From positions 186,001 through 250,000 of the forward strand of contig NZ_ABCG01000003.1 in assembly GCF_000181515.1 (NCBI RefSeq): a DNA stretch of 64,000 bases, read 5' to 3'. The DNA comes from Erythrobacter sp. SD-21 (GTDB lineage: Bacteria > Pseudomonadota > Alphaproteobacteria > Sphingomonadales > Sphingomonadaceae). The position numbers were made by a program, and so were the translations under genes. Under the pieces are notes generated by a model. That model had not been told where the DNA came from and did not search any database. It saw only the letters and a list, made by a program, of their open reading frames with translations. This document shows positions 17,685-26,900 of the stretch, one piece after another. Numbering within the stretch: position 1 is the first letter of the stretch; the number at the start of each line of letters is the position of its first letter.

Positions 17685-18824
17685 ATGCCTCTTTATTACG
17701 ACGACGACCAGGCGATGCTCGCCGAAACGGCCCAGCAATTCATGGCCGAGGAAGGCGCCATTGCGAAACAGCTGCGCCACTGGCGTGACCGCGATTGCAA
17801 GGACGGCTTCGGCCATGGCCTATGGAAGCAGTTTGCCGAAATGGGCTTCACCGGCATGCTGGTGGACGAAGACGACGGCGGGCTCGGCATGGGCCATGTC
17901 GAGGCCGGAATCGTGCTCGAGAATATCGGGCGCAACCTGACCCCGTCGCCCTTCCTGTCCTCCTCCGTCCTAGCAGCCACCGCCTTGAAGCACGGCAGCG
18001 ACGATGTGCGCGGCCGCTGGCTGCCGGGCCTGATCGAAGGCGAAAAGGTCTATTCCGTCGCCATCGACGAAGGCGCGAAGCACCGTCCGGAGACTATCGC
18101 CTGCAAGGCGGAGAAATCGGGCAACGGCTTCAGGCTCTCGGGCAAGAAGGACTTCGTGGTCTACGGCGCATCATCCGAGATGATCGTCGTGGCTGCGCGT
18201 ACTTCGGGGAGCGACAGCGATAGCGACGGTATCACGCTCTTCGCCGTTCCGCGGGACGCCGATGGCATGGCCCATGACAGCGTGCGCCTCGTCGACAGCT
18301 CGATGGCGAGCCATGTGACCTTCGACGGGGTCGAACTGGATGGCGACGCCGTGATTGGCGAAGTCGACGGCGGGCGCGAAGTCCTGAACGCCATGCTCAT
18401 GGCGGGCCGGGTGGGCGCCTCTTCCGAGGGCGTGGGCGTCGCGCAGGGGGCGATGGACATGACGGTCGATTACCTCAAGCAGCGCAAGCAGTTCGGCAAG
18501 CTGATCGGCGAATTCCAAGCGCTCCAGCACCGCGCCGCGCATCTTTATTCCGAAGTCGAGATTGCCCGCGCGGTCACCATCAAGGCAGCGCAGCTGCTCG
18601 ACGGCGGCAGCGAGAAGGCCGACCTCATGGCCTCGGTCGCCAAGGCCAAGGTCGCCAAGGCGGCGGGGCTTGCGGTCAAGGAAGGCGTGCAAATGCACGG
18701 CGGCATCGGCATGACCGACGAATACGATATCGGCCTCTACATGAAACGCGACCGGGCGCTGCAGGAATTCCTCGGCGACCAGTATTACCACGCCGGGCGC
18801 GTCGCCGAGATGAGCGGTTACTAA
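17685..18824 (+). CDS. Acyl-CoA dehydrogenase, probable non-catalytic partner
   Basis: The protein has 379 residues and the ACAD fold: KDFVVYGASSEMIVV in the middle domain, then LKQRKQFGKLIGEFQALQHR and HGGIGMTDEYDIG in the C-terminal domain. The region near the end reads LQEFLGDQYYHAGRV and has no EGT motif, so the usual catalytic Glu is missing. With the upstream gene only three bases away, it is most likely the partner subunit of a heteromeric enzyme. Confidence 0.92.
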   Translation: MPLYYDDDQAMLAETAQQFMAEEGAIAKQLRHWRDRDCKDGFGHGLWKQFAEMGFTGMLVDEDDGGLGMGHVEAGIVLENIGRNLTPSPFLSSSVLAATALKHGSDDVRGRWLPGLIEGEKVYSVAIDEGAKHRPETIACKAEKSGNGFRLSGKKDFVVYGASSEMIVVAARTSGSDSDSDGITLFAVPRDADGMAHDSVRLVDSSMASHVTFDGVELDGDAVIGEVDGGREVLNAMLMAGRVGASSEGVGVAQGAMDMTVDYLKQRKQFGKLIGEFQALQHRAAHLYSEVEIARAVTIKAAQLLDGGSEKADLMASVAKAKVAKAAGLAVKEGVQMHGGIGMTDEYDIGLYMKRDRALQEFLGDQYYHAGRVAEMSGY

Positions 18825-18838
18825 ACGGGAGAGATGAT

Positions 18839-19645
18839 ATGAACCTCGAAGACATGTTCAGCCTTGAAGGGCGCATCGCACTCGTCACCGGGGGCAGCCG
18901 CGGCATCGGCCGCATGATCGTGGAAGGCTTTCTCGCCGCAGGCTGCGAGCGGGTCTACATCACCGCGCGCAAGGGCGGCGAATTGCACGAAACGGCCGAG
19001 GAACTGGGCGAGCGGGTCGTGCCGATCCAGGGCGATATCTCGACCATGGAAGGCATCGACGAGTTGGTGACCGAGCTCACGGGCAAGGAAGACCGGCTCG
19101 ATATCCTCGTCAACAACGCAGGCGCGGCCTGGGGAGCGGACTATCTCGACTTCCCCGAAGAAGGCTGGGACAAGGTCATGGACCTCAACGTCAAGACGCC
19201 CTTCTTCCTGACCCAGAAGCTCCACGCCCTGCTGACCGCCGAGGCGAGCCAGGACAAGCCCGGCAAGGTGATCAACATCGCCAGCATCGACGGCCTCAGG
19301 ATCAACCCGTGGGAAACCTACAGCTACCAGGCGTCCAAGGCCGCGCTGATCCACCTGACGCGCCGCATGGCGGCCCGGCTGGTGAAGGACCACGTGTACG
19401 TAACCGGCATCGCGCCGGGCGCATTCCCCTCGAACATGAACAAGGTCGCGCGCGACCATGCCGAGGCGAGCGCCGCGGGCATTCCCAACAAGCGCGTGGG
19501 CGACAAGTTCGACATGGGCGGAAGCTGTGTCTACCTCGCCAGCCGCGCGGGCGACTACACGGTGGGCGAGACGATCGCGGTCGATGGCGGCATCGTAAAC
19601 GCGCATTTGCCGACGCATTTCGCGGATCCGGCGGGTGGTCGTTAG
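18839..19645 (+). CDS. Short-chain dehydrogenase/reductase
   Basis: The protein has 268 residues. It shows TGGSRGIG at the N-terminus, NNAGAAWG, INIASIDGL (catalytic Ser region), and YSYQASKAALIHLTRR (Tyr and Lys). A C-terminal GETIAVDGG segment completes the SDR fold. The Arg following the second strand (TARKGGEL) is compatible with NADP. It follows the ACAD pair by 14 bases and is likely in the same operon. Confidence 0.93.
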   Translation: MNLEDMFSLEGRIALVTGGSRGIGRMIVEGFLAAGCERVYITARKGGELHETAEELGERVVPIQGDISTMEGIDELVTELTGKEDRLDILVNNAGAAWGADYLDFPEEGWDKVMDLNVKTPFFLTQKLHALLTAEASQDKPGKVINIASIDGLRINPWETYSYQASKAALIHLTRRMAARLVKDHVYVTGIAPGAFPSNMNKVARDHAEASAAGIPNKRVGDKFDMGGSCVYLASRAGDYTVGETIAVDGGIVNAHLPTHFADPAGGR

Positions 19646-19654
19646 GTCGTAACG

Positions 19655-21283
19655 CTAACGCTCGGTGACCTGCTCGCTGGCCCGAGGCATCCCCGCCTCT
19701 GCCAGCGCGCGGGCGCAACCCTTCATGTTGGCAGGGTCGCGGTAGAAATCGGGCGTGCAAAAGCGCTCGACGGTGTATTGGGGGTCGATGCGCAGGACCT
19801 CGTCGACAATTTTGCGCGCGCCATCCATGTCTCCTTTCAAAGCAAACGATGAGGCGAGCCCTGTATAGCCGAAGAGGAATTGAGGTTCCCGCTCGATAAG
19901 CTTGCGGAAGATCTCGATCGATTTGTCGAAACGAAGCGCATTGCGATAGGATGTTCCGGCCACACCCAATCTTACGGCGCTGGGGATCGGAGCGAGGCGG
20001 AGTGCTTTCTCGAGACTTACGATTGACTGGTCGAATCGGCCGAGAAACATCTCCACCCATCCACGCGCGAACAGCGCTTCGTCGGAACTCGGCGCACTGC
20101 GCACGGCGCGTTGCGCGAAGTCATGTGCGACATCCAGATTGCCCGTCAGCACGTGGAAATAGACATTACCTATGAGCGCCGCCGCATTGTCGGGTTCGAT
20201 GGCAAGTGCCTTGGCCGCATTTTCCTGCATCGCGGGCAGCGCATCCTCGGGCGCTTCCCATTGAACCAGTAGCGATGCGGCCCAACTGGTTGTCAGCCAC
20301 GCATAGCCGAGCACCGAATCCGGTTCCATCTCGACAAATTCGCTGAACAGCCGCCGCGCGTGGAGCATGGATTCTGGTTCAAAGCGGTGAACTTCGAATA
20401 CGCCGCGATAGAAGATATGCCCTGCCTCCGCCGACCTGAAGCGACTTCGATCCAGACGCGCTTGTTCGCCGTGCACCAACTCGACGTCTAGCGCGGTCAC
20501 GATTTCCCGAGTCAATTCGTCCTGAACGGCAAAAACGTCTTCCAGCGTTCGGTTGAAGGTCTCCGACCAGATAATCATTCCGCTATCCGTGTCCACCAGT
20601 GCTGCGGAAATGCGCGCGCGATCACCTGCTCGCCTGATGCTGCCGGTCAGCACCGCAGTGGCGCCCAGGCGCCTGCCGATGGCATCCGGTGGTGTCGGGC
20701 TATCCTTGAATTCAAAGGCGGTGCTTCGCGAGATAACTTGCAATTGTCGGATATGCGACAGTTCGGAAGTCACATCCTCGATCAGCCCATCGGCGAAATA
20801 GTCGTCGGTTGCTTCTCCAGCGGGTTGCCGGAAGGGAAGGATCAAGAGCGTTTTTTCTGTCGCCCCGGTTTTCGCCGCGCGGTGGGGAACCGGAATTGCG
20901 ACCTTGAGGCATTCGGCCACGCCCGCCAGGAGCTGTCCAATTTCACCCTCGCGGTTGGGCCACCCTGCAAGGTCGGGCGTGTGTGAGGAACGAAATCCCA
21001 GCGGCGGCAGAACGTTGTCGATCCGGAAGGGTACCAGTACGTTACGCTCTAGCCCCACCGCGGCTTCATCGCGGCACCAGTGCGATGCGACTGAATGCTC
21101 AGACCAAGCGACGAGCACGCACTCGGCCTTGGATAGTTCTTCTGCAATGCGATCGGCAAAGGCCGGGCCAGCAACCAGTTCACGATCCCACCAGACGGAG
21201 CGGTCGCGTGCGCGCAACTCATCGACAAGGGGCGCGAGGCGCGCCTTGTCCTTTGACGAGTAGGACAGGAAGATATCGGCCAT
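19655..21283 (-). CDS. TIR domain + TolB-like (FlgO-type) domain + TPR protein
   Basis: I use the ATG at 21283, which has a GGAG ribosome-binding site; 22 upstream codons lack support. The protein has 542 residues. Residues 1-130 form a TIR domain (MADIFLSYSSKD..., SHWCRDEAA) whose WCxxE Glu73 is at the position of the NADase catalytic Glu. Residues 143-268 resemble the TolB-like/FlgO module that precedes TPRs in rhizobial adenylyl-cyclase-type proteins (LLILPF, YFADGLIEDV, AVLTGSIR). The rest consists of TPR-like helices. It has no signal peptide. Signalling or defence is possible; no partner gene is adjacent. Confidence 0.85.
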   Translation of the reverse strand: MADIFLSYSSKDKARLAPLVDELRARDRSVWWDRELVAGPAFADRIAEELSKAECVLVAWSEHSVASHWCRDEAAVGLERNVLVPFRIDNVLPPLGFRSSHTPDLAGWPNREGEIGQLLAGVAECLKVAIPVPHRAAKTGATEKTLLILPFRQPAGEATDDYFADGLIEDVTSELSHIRQLQVISRSTAFEFKDSPTPPDAIGRRLGATAVLTGSIRRAGDRARISAALVDTDSGMIIWSETFNRTLEDVFAVQDELTREIVTALDVELVHGEQARLDRSRFRSAEAGHIFYRGVFEVHRFEPESMLHARRLFSEFVEMEPDSVLGYAWLTTSWAASLLVQWEAPEDALPAMQENAAKALAIEPDNAAALIGNVYFHVLTGNLDVAHDFAQRAVRSAPSSDEALFARGWVEMFLGRFDQSIVSLEKALRLAPIPSAVRLGVAGTSYRNALRFDKSIEIFRKLIEREPQFLFGYTGLASSFALKGDMDGARKIVDEVLRIDPQYTVERFCTPDFYRDPANMKGCARALAEAGMPRASEQVTER

Positions 21284-21365
21284 TCTCGAGCTCCGGATGG
21301 CGACCGGATTTTTGTCGATTATTGAAGCATAACCCCTGATGTCGCGCAAGCGAGTGCGGAGCGGC

Positions 21366-22013
21366 TTAACTCATCAACTCCCGCACGAACGGTATCAGCC
21401 CTGTCTGGCGTTGGCGTTTCATGCGTTCGGCATCGAGGATTTCGCGGACCTTGGCGAAGCAGTCGTTGGCGCTTTCGTTGATGACCACGTAGTCGTAGGC
21501 GTCCCAGTGGCTGATCTCGCTGCGGGCGCGTTCCATGCGGGCCCCGATCACCTCTTCGGCATCGGTCCCGCGGCTGCGCAGGCGGCGTTCCAGTTCTGCG
21601 ATGCTGGGCGGCAGGATGAAAACGCGCACCACGTCCTGCTGGTCCTTCTGGTAGAGCTGCTGCGTGCCTTGCCAGTCGATGTCGAAGAGGAAGTCCTGCC
21701 CTTCCTTCAGCGCGTTGCGGATACGGCCCTTGGGCGTGCCGTAGCGATGGCCAAAGACATGCGCCCATTCATAGAAATCGTCTTCCTCGACCATGCGGTC
21801 GAATTCGGCGTCGTCGACGAAATAATAATGGACCCCGTCGACCTCGCCTGGGCGTGGGGGGCGGGTGGTGACGCTGACCGACAGCCTGATCTCGTCATCG
21901 GCACCCAGCAGCATGCGGCTGATTGTCGTCTTGCCCGCGCCGCTGGGCGAGGAAAGGATGAACATCAGCCCGCGGCGGGCCAGCTTGTCGTTATCGGGTG
22001 CGGAATCGGCCAT
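21366..22013 (-). CDS. gmk: Guanylate kinase
   Basis: The ATG at 22013 gives a 215-residue product, normal for the family; the longer upstream frame has no coding character. It carries the P-loop SSPSGAGKTT, the GMP-binding region SVTTRPPRPGEVDGVHYYF and the lid segment. The enzyme phosphorylates GMP to GDP with ATP and is essential for nucleotide metabolism. It lies 52 bases downstream of the hypothetical gene at 22066-22503. Confidence 0.97.
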   Translation of the reverse strand: MADSAPDNDKLARRGLMFILSSPSGAGKTTISRMLLGADDEIRLSVSVTTRPPRPGEVDGVHYYFVDDAEFDRMVEEDDFYEWAHVFGHRYGTPKGRIRNALKEGQDFLFDIDWQGTQQLYQKDQQDVVRVFILPPSIAELERRLRSRGTDAEEVIGARMERARSEISHWDAYDYVVINESANDCFAKVREILDAERMKRQRQTGLIPFVRELMS

Positions 22014-22065
22014 GCGCGCTAGTGGCGCATCGGGGCGGGCGGAATCAACCCCGCCTGACTCGGTT

Positions 22066-22503
22066 TCAGACGGCGGTCTCGCCCTTGGATTGCTTGCGCA
22101 GCGCCTTTTCGCCGCTGCGGCGCGAGCGGCGGCGCGAGGTACTGCGGTCAAAGATCGTCTTGGCGAGCAAACCTGCCCCAACCAGCATTGCGCCCGGCAC
22201 GGACTTTGTCGCGACCTTCGTCACGCCATAAGCGGCGAGCGTCTGGACCAGAGAACGGTTCTCCACCACTTCCTTGGCGAACTTGCTGCCGTACTGCCGG
22301 CCGAGCAATGCCTTTTCCAGCGTCTGGCGGGTCAGGCGACCGGCACTGCGCAGCAGGATATCGTGAATGATAAGATTGGTGGACGGGTTCGGGCTGGGGC
22401 CGGGAATCGCGTTTTCCCCGCGTGCATCCTTCTTCGCACCCGCGATCTCGTCGCTCACCACATCGGTGAGGTGGTTCGGTGCCTTTTCGCTCGAAAGTCC
22501 CAT
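22066..22503 (-). CDS. Conserved hypothetical protein
   Basis: The protein has 145 residues. A Pro-rich N-terminal region (NAIPGPSPNPSTNL) leads to a helical domain with IHDILLRSAGRL and a hydrophobic stretch VPGAMLVGAGLLAKTIF, and the C-terminus is strongly basic (RSTSRRRSRRSGEK). The codon use is like its neighbours and the gene sits between gmk and sspB. I do not recognise a family. Confidence 0.7.
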   Translation of the reverse strand: MGLSSEKAPNHLTDVVSDEIAGAKKDARGENAIPGPSPNPSTNLIIHDILLRSAGRLTRQTLEKALLGRQYGSKFAKEVVENRSLVQTLAAYGVTKVATKSVPGAMLVGAGLLAKTIFDRSTSRRRSRRSGEKALRKQSKGETAV

Positions 22504-22542
22504 GCTCGCCCCTGCGTCTGGCGGGGCGGAGAGGCCCCGTGT

Positions 22543-23043
22543 CTAATTCTTGCGGCCGAAATCGACCGTGACGACGTTAGATCCGTCTTCTGCTCCTTCA
22601 ACGGGCGGGCTCTCTGCCTGTTCCTCGTCATTTCCGGCTTCATCCGTCGGAGCAGGGGCCATGTCGGCGACAGTGGCCTGGAACTGCAGCCCGAAATCGA
22701 CCGCCGGATCGACGAACTGGGTGATCGCGGCATAGGGAATGTCGAGCTCGGCCGGGATCTGGTTGAAGGACAGGCCGACCGAGAAACCGTCTTCGCGCAC
22801 GTTCAGGTCCCAGAACTTGTTCTGGAGCACGATGGTCATTTCGTCGGGGAAGCGCTCGCTGAGGTGTGCGGGAATGGATACCCCAGGCGCATGCGTCTTG
22901 AAGGTGATATAGAAGTGATGCGTGCCGGGCAGCTCGCTGCCGCCCTGCTCGATTTCGCCGAGCACCCGGCCAACCACGGCGCGCAGGGCTTCCTGCACGA
23001 TGGTGTCGTAGGGGATCAGGCTGTCGGGCGTATCGTCACTCAT
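22543..23043 (-). CDS. sspB: SspB-type ClpXP adaptor
   Basis: The ATG at 23043 is preferred over one 12 codons upstream because homology starts at DSLIPYDTIVQEALRAVVG. The protein has 166 residues. The core GTHHFYITFKTHAPGVSIP and MTIVLQNKFWDL match the SspB/DUF1321 family. The acidic, low-complexity linker and short C-terminal VVTVDFGRKN are the usual tail that docks on ClpX. SspB delivers ssrA-tagged peptides to ClpXP. It is divergent from hisB. Confidence 0.9.
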   Translation of the reverse strand: MSDDTPDSLIPYDTIVQEALRAVVGRVLGEIEQGGSELPGTHHFYITFKTHAPGVSIPAHLSERFPDEMTIVLQNKFWDLNVREDGFSVGLSFNQIPAELDIPYAAITQFVDPAVDFGLQFQATVADMAPAPTDEAGNDEEQAESPPVEGAEDGSNVVTVDFGRKN

Positions 23044-23157
23044 GCCCGCATAATTGGAACTCGGCGCGGCGCGGGTCAAGCGGTTTAAGCCGGTCTTTAC
23101 CCTGCCGATAGGCGCTATTTCTTGCGCCCTCGTACAGCGCCCCTATAGGCAGGCACC

Positions 23158-23751
23158 ATGCGTAGAGGCCGTATCGAAAGAAACACCGCGGAAACCAAGA
23201 TCCTGGTCGAGGTCAATCTCGACGGGAGCGGAAGCTATGACGTCCAAACCGGCATCGGTTTCGTCGACCACATGGTCGAACAGTTTTCCAAGCATTCGCT
23301 GATTGACGTGACGATGAAGGTTGACGGCGATCTCCATGTCGATCAGCACCACACGACCGAAGACAGCGCCTTGGCGCTGGGCCAGGCGATTTCGCAGGCG
23401 CTCGGCGACAAGGGCGGCATCGCGCGCTACGGCAGCGCCTACTCGCCGATGGACGAGACGCTGTCGCGCGTCGCGCTCGATATTTCGGGGCGGCCCTATT
23501 TCATCTGGAAAGCCGGTTTCACGCAGGAAAAGCTGGGTGAATGGGACACCGAGCTGATCGAGCACTGGTTCCATTCGGTGGGCCAGACCTGCGGGCTGAC
23601 GCTGCACATGGAACTGCTCTACGGAACCAACAACCATCACATTTGCGAAAGCCTCTACAAGGGCTTCGCCCGCGCCATGCGCGCAGCGGTGGAGATCGAT
23701 CCGCGCAAGGGCGGCGCGATCCCCAGCACGAAGGGGCAGCTGGGTGGCTGA
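23158..23751 (+). CDS. hisB: Imidazoleglycerol-phosphate dehydratase
   Basis: The protein has 197 residues, normal for a monofunctional HisB. It shows both metal-binding motifs: [19 protein letters not shown] (as [13 protein letters not shown]), and later [13 protein letters not shown]. It dehydrates imidazole glycerol phosphate in histidine synthesis. It is the first gene of the his operon, and its end overlaps the start of hisH by eight bases. Confidence 0.97.
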   Translation: MRRGRIERNTAETKILVEVNLDGSGSYDVQTGIGFVDHMVEQFSKHSLIDVTMKVDGDLHVDQHHTTEDSALALGQAISQALGDKGGIARYGSAYSPMDETLSRVALDISGRPYFIWKAGFTQEKLGEWDTELIEHWFHSVGQTCGLTLHMELLYGTNNHHICESLYKGFARAMRAAVEIDPRKGGAIPSTKGQLGG

Positions 23752-24370
23752 GGTTGTCGCTCTCGTCGATTATGGCGCGGGCAATCTTCACTCCGTCGAA
23801 AACGCGCTGAAGCGGGTCGGGGCGAAGGTGAAGGTCACCGCCGATCCCAACGTGCTGCGCGCGGCCGATCGGATCGTTTTGCCCGGTGTCGGCAGCTTCG
23901 GAGCCTGCGCGGCGGGCCTGCGCGCCGAGAAGGGCGTTATCGAGGCGATGCGCGAGCGCGTGTTCATGGGCGGCGCGCCGTTCCTTGGCATCTGCGTCGG
24001 AATGCAATTGCTCGCCACGCGCGGTCTGGAGCATGGCGAGACGCCCGGGCTCGACTGGATCGAGGGCGAGGTGCGGCTGATCGAGCCGACCGATACATCG
24101 GTGAAAGTCCCGCACATGGGCTGGAACGACGTCGCGCTGACCCCGCACGCACGCGACCATGAATTGCTCGATACGGGGGAAGCCTATTTCCTCCATTCCT
24201 ATCACTTCGATGCGAAGAGCGGGAAAGACGTGCTCGCCATGACCGACCATGGCGGCGGGCTGGTGGCCGCGATCGGCCGCGACAATATCCTCGGGGTGCA
24301 GTTCCACCCCGAAAAGAGCCAGAGCTACGGCCTCGGCATTCTCGAACGTTTCCTGGAGTGGCGGCCATGA
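23744..24370 (+). CDS. hisH: Imidazole glycerol phosphate synthase, glutaminase subunit
   Basis: The protein has 208 residues. It carries the class I glutaminase signature [10 protein letters not shown] (nucleophile Cys) and the C-terminal [10 protein letters not shown] (His, Glu). HisH hydrolyses glutamine and channels ammonia to HisF. Its start is a GTG inside the last codons of hisB, and its stop overlaps the hisA start. Confidence 0.97.
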   Translation: MAEVVALVDYGAGNLHSVENALKRVGAKVKVTADPNVLRAADRIVLPGVGSFGACAAGLRAEKGVIEAMRERVFMGGAPFLGICVGMQLLATRGLEHGETPGLDWIEGEVRLIEPTDTSVKVPHMGWNDVALTPHARDHELLDTGEAYFLHSYHFDAKSGKDVLAMTDHGGGLVAAIGRDNILGVQFHPEKSQSYGLGILERFLEWRP

Positions 24371-25092
24371 TCGTCTTTCCCGCCATCGACCTGAAAGCCG
24401 GCCGGGTCGTGCGCCTCGCCGAGGGCGATATGGACCGCGCCACCGTCTATGGCGACAACCCCACAGAGCAGGCGACCCTCTTCGCCCAAGACGGGGCAGG
24501 GCATCTGCACGTGGTCGATCTCGACGGAAGCTTCGCCGGATCGGCGCAGAACCGCGAGGCGGTGGAGCAAATCGTCGCGGCCTTCCCGGGGCATGTGCAG
24601 CTTGGCGGGGGCATCCGCACACGCGTGGATGTCGAGGGCTGGTTCGACGCGGGGGTCTCGCGCGTGGTGATGGGCTCGGCGGCCTTGAAGGACCCCGAAT
24701 TCGTGAAGGACATGGCGCGAGAATTCGAAGGCGGCGTGGTCGTCGCGGTGGACGCGAAGGACGGCATGGTCGCGACCGAGGGCTGGGCGGAAGTGTCCGA
24801 CGTCCCCGTGGTCGACCTCGCTCGCCGGTTCGAGGATGCGGGCGTCGCCGCGTTGCTCTTCACCGACATCGGGCGCGACGGGCTCTTGAAGGGTGTGAAC
24901 CTCGACGCGACGGTGGACCTTGCCCGGCAGGTCGACATTCCCGTGATCGCCAGCGGCGGTGTGAAGGGGATTGACGACATCCACGTCCTCTCGCTCTATG
25001 CGAAAGACGGCATCGAAGGCGTGATTACGGGCCGCGCGCTCTATGACGGGCGGCTGGATTTGGCAGCGGCTCTGGCCATGGCGGCGCGGTGA
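24367..25092 (+). CDS. hisA: Phosphoribosylformimino-AICAR-phosphate isomerase
   Basis: The ATG at 24367 overlaps the TGA of hisH (ATGA). The protein has 241 residues and the typical half-barrel repeats: FPAIDLKAGRVVRLAEGD at the start, VDLDGSF, LGGGIRT, then DIGRDG and ASGGVKGIDD. It catalyses the Amadori rearrangement in histidine synthesis. A small membrane-protein gene, not hisF, comes next. Confidence 0.97.
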   Translation: MIVFPAIDLKAGRVVRLAEGDMDRATVYGDNPTEQATLFAQDGAGHLHVVDLDGSFAGSAQNREAVEQIVAAFPGHVQLGGGIRTRVDVEGWFDAGVSRVVMGSAALKDPEFVKDMAREFEGGVVVAVDAKDGMVATEGWAEVSDVPVVDLARRFEDAGVAALLFTDIGRDGLLKGVNLDATVDLARQVDIPVIASGGVKGIDDIHVLSLYAKDGIEGVITGRALYDGRLDLAAALAMAAR

Positions 25093-25322
25093 TGGTCATC
25101 TTCACCCTTCTTGCCTTTGCAATTGTCATTTCCATGGTGGTCGGACAATTCCGGATTGCCAAAGAAGCACTTCAGGAACGCAAAGCCGGAATTGGAAGGT
25201 TCACCTACTCGATTGATGAGGCGCCACTCTCGTTTTGGGGGGTGCTGATCTTGGAATGGGTCGGATTGATTATTGTGTTCGCATACCTGCTGGCGCTTAT
25301 CGTCGGAGTGCTTTTCCCATGA
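25092..25322 (+). CDS. Small membrane protein inserted in the his operon
   Basis: The protein has 76 residues. It starts at an ATG that overlaps the TGA of hisA (TGATG) and its own stop overlaps the hisF start (ATGA). Two hydrophobic helices are visible, residues about 2-18 and 50-74, separated by a polar stretch with [10 protein letters not shown]. The codon composition is lower in GC than the his genes around it. I do not recognise a family; the tight overlaps show that it is translated with the operon. Confidence 0.75.
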   Translation: MVIFTLLAFAIVISMVVGQFRIAKEALQERKAGIGRFTYSIDEAPLSFWGVLILEWVGLIIVFAYLLALIVGVLFP

Positions 25323-26092
25323 CCGTCCGTATCCGTGTCATTCCCTGCCTAGACGTGCGCGACGGGCGCGTGGTGAAGGGCGTGAACTTCGTCGACCTCA
25401 AGGATGCCGGCGATCCGGTCGAGCAGGCGCAGGCCTATGACCGCGCTGGCGCCGACGAGCTGTGCTTCCTCGACATCTCTGCCAGCCACGAAGGGCGCGG
25501 GACGCTGCTCGACATGGTGCGACGCACGGCAGCAGTGTGCTTCATGCCGCTCACCGTCGGCGGCGGGGTGCGCAGCGTCGAGGATGCGCGCGCGCTGCTG
25601 CTGGCAGGCGCAGACAAGGTGGCGGTCAATTCCGCTGCCGTCTCGCGGCCGGAACTGGTGCGCGAGATTGCCGAGAAATTCGGCAGCCAATGTGTCGTCG
25701 CGAGCGTGGATGCGCGCGCGCGGACCGAGGGCGAGGGGTTTCGTGGCTGGGAGATCTACACCCATGGCGGCCGCAAGCCGACCGGGATCGACGCGGTCGA
25801 ACACGCGCAGCGCCTTGCCGAACTCGGCGCGGGCGAGCTGCTCGTCACCTCGATGGATGGCGACGGGACGAAGCAGGGCTACGACCTCGAACTGACCCGC
25901 GCGATTGCCGACAGCGTCTCGGTGCCCGTCATCGCCAGCGGCGGCGTCGGCACGCTCGACCATCTCGTCGAAGGGGTGACGCAGGGCCATGCCAGCGCCG
26001 TGCTGGCCGCCTCGATCTTCCATTTCGGCCAGCATTCGATCGGCGAGGCGCACCGCGCGCTGCGCGCCGCAGGCTTGCCCGCGCGCGGCTGA
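25319..26092 (+). CDS. hisF: Imidazole glycerol phosphate synthase, cyclase subunit
   Basis: The ATG at 25319 overlaps the stop of the small membrane-protein gene. The protein has 257 residues with the HisF pattern: [19 protein letters not shown], the catalytic Asp in DVRDG and in [13 protein letters not shown], and [11 protein letters not shown] near the end. It closes the imidazole ring with HisH. The neighbouring hisE lies 19 bases downstream. Confidence 0.97.
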   Translation: MTVRIRVIPCLDVRDGRVVKGVNFVDLKDAGDPVEQAQAYDRAGADELCFLDISASHEGRGTLLDMVRRTAAVCFMPLTVGGGVRSVEDARALLLAGADKVAVNSAAVSRPELVREIAEKFGSQCVVASVDARARTEGEGFRGWEIYTHGGRKPTGIDAVEHAQRLAELGAGELLVTSMDGDGTKQGYDLELTRAIADSVSVPVIASGGVGTLDHLVEGVTQGHASAVLAASIFHFGQHSIGEAHRALRAAGLPARG

Positions 26093-26111
26093 AGGCCCAA
26101 GGAGAAGCCCG

Positions 26112-26426
26112 ATGGACACGCTGACCCGCCTCGAAAAGACGATCGACCAGCGCCGCAAGGCCGACCCCGGTCAGAGCTATGTCGCGCATCTCAACCATCG
26201 CGGCCTGCCGGTAATGGTGCGCAAGTTCGGCGAGGAAGCGGTCGAAACCTGCGTTGCCGCTCTGTCCGGCTCTCGCGAGGAGCTGATTGCCGAAGCCGCC
26301 GACAGCATCTTCCACCTCATGGTATTGCTCGCGGCCAAGGGCGTGAGCCTCGACGAAGTCATGTATGAACTTGACCGGCGCGAAGGCGTGTCGGGCCACC
26401 AGGAAAAGGCCAGCAGGAGCGAGTAA
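26112..26426 (+). CDS. hisE: Phosphoribosyl-ATP pyrophosphatase
   Basis: The protein has 104 residues and is a stand-alone HisE (not fused to HisI). The all-helical MazG-like pattern is present: KFGEEAVETCVAAL and EAADSIFHLMVLLAAKG. It hydrolyses phosphoribosyl-ATP to phosphoribosyl-AMP. An AAGGAG ribosome-binding site lies nearby, and its stop overlaps the HIT gene (TAATG). Confidence 0.95.
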   Translation: MDTLTRLEKTIDQRRKADPGQSYVAHLNHRGLPVMVRKFGEEAVETCVAALSGSREELIAEAADSIFHLMVLLAAKGVSLDEVMYELDRREGVSGHQEKASRSE

Positions 26427-26800
26427 TGCCGATCGACCCCACGCAGCCTTACGATGACGACAATATCTTCGCGAAGATCCTGCGCGGCGAGATCCCCTCG
26501 AACAAGGTTTACGAAGACGAGTGGGCCTACGCTTTCGAGGATATCAACCCTCAGGCCGAAGTGCACACGCTGGTGATCCCCAAGGGGCGCTACGTCAGTT
26601 GGGACGATTTCAGCGCCAAGGCTTCCGTTGAGGAGATCGCGGGCTTCGTGCGCGCCGTGGGCGCGATCGCGCGCGGCAAGGGGCTTGTCGAGCCCGGCTA
26701 CCGGATGATGGCCAATGTGGGCATGCATGGCGGACAGGAAATTCCGCATCTGCACGTCCATCTTTTCGGCGGGCAGCCGCTCGGCCCGATGATCGCATGA
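26426..26800 (+). CDS. HIT-family nucleotide hydrolase
   Basis: The protein has 124 residues and the histidine-triad motif HLHVHLFGG near the C-terminus, preceded by DDNIFAKILRGEIPSNKVYE. Members hydrolyse AMP-NH2-type or adenylated compounds (HinT-like). It overlaps hisE by one base, and this linkage to hisE is common in alphaproteobacteria. It is cytoplasmic. Confidence 0.95.
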   Translation: MPIDPTQPYDDDNIFAKILRGEIPSNKVYEDEWAYAFEDINPQAEVHTLVIPKGRYVSWDDFSAKASVEEIAGFVRAVGAIARGKGLVEPGYRMMANVGMHGGQEIPHLHVHLFGGQPLGPMIA

Positions 26801-26900
26801 TAATTTCGTCGCGCTAGCCTCTCGTTTCACCGCCGTTCATATAGAAGAACCGATTGGCGGCTTTGCAGCGAATCCCCGCTGCGCTAGAGCGCCTCGCTGA

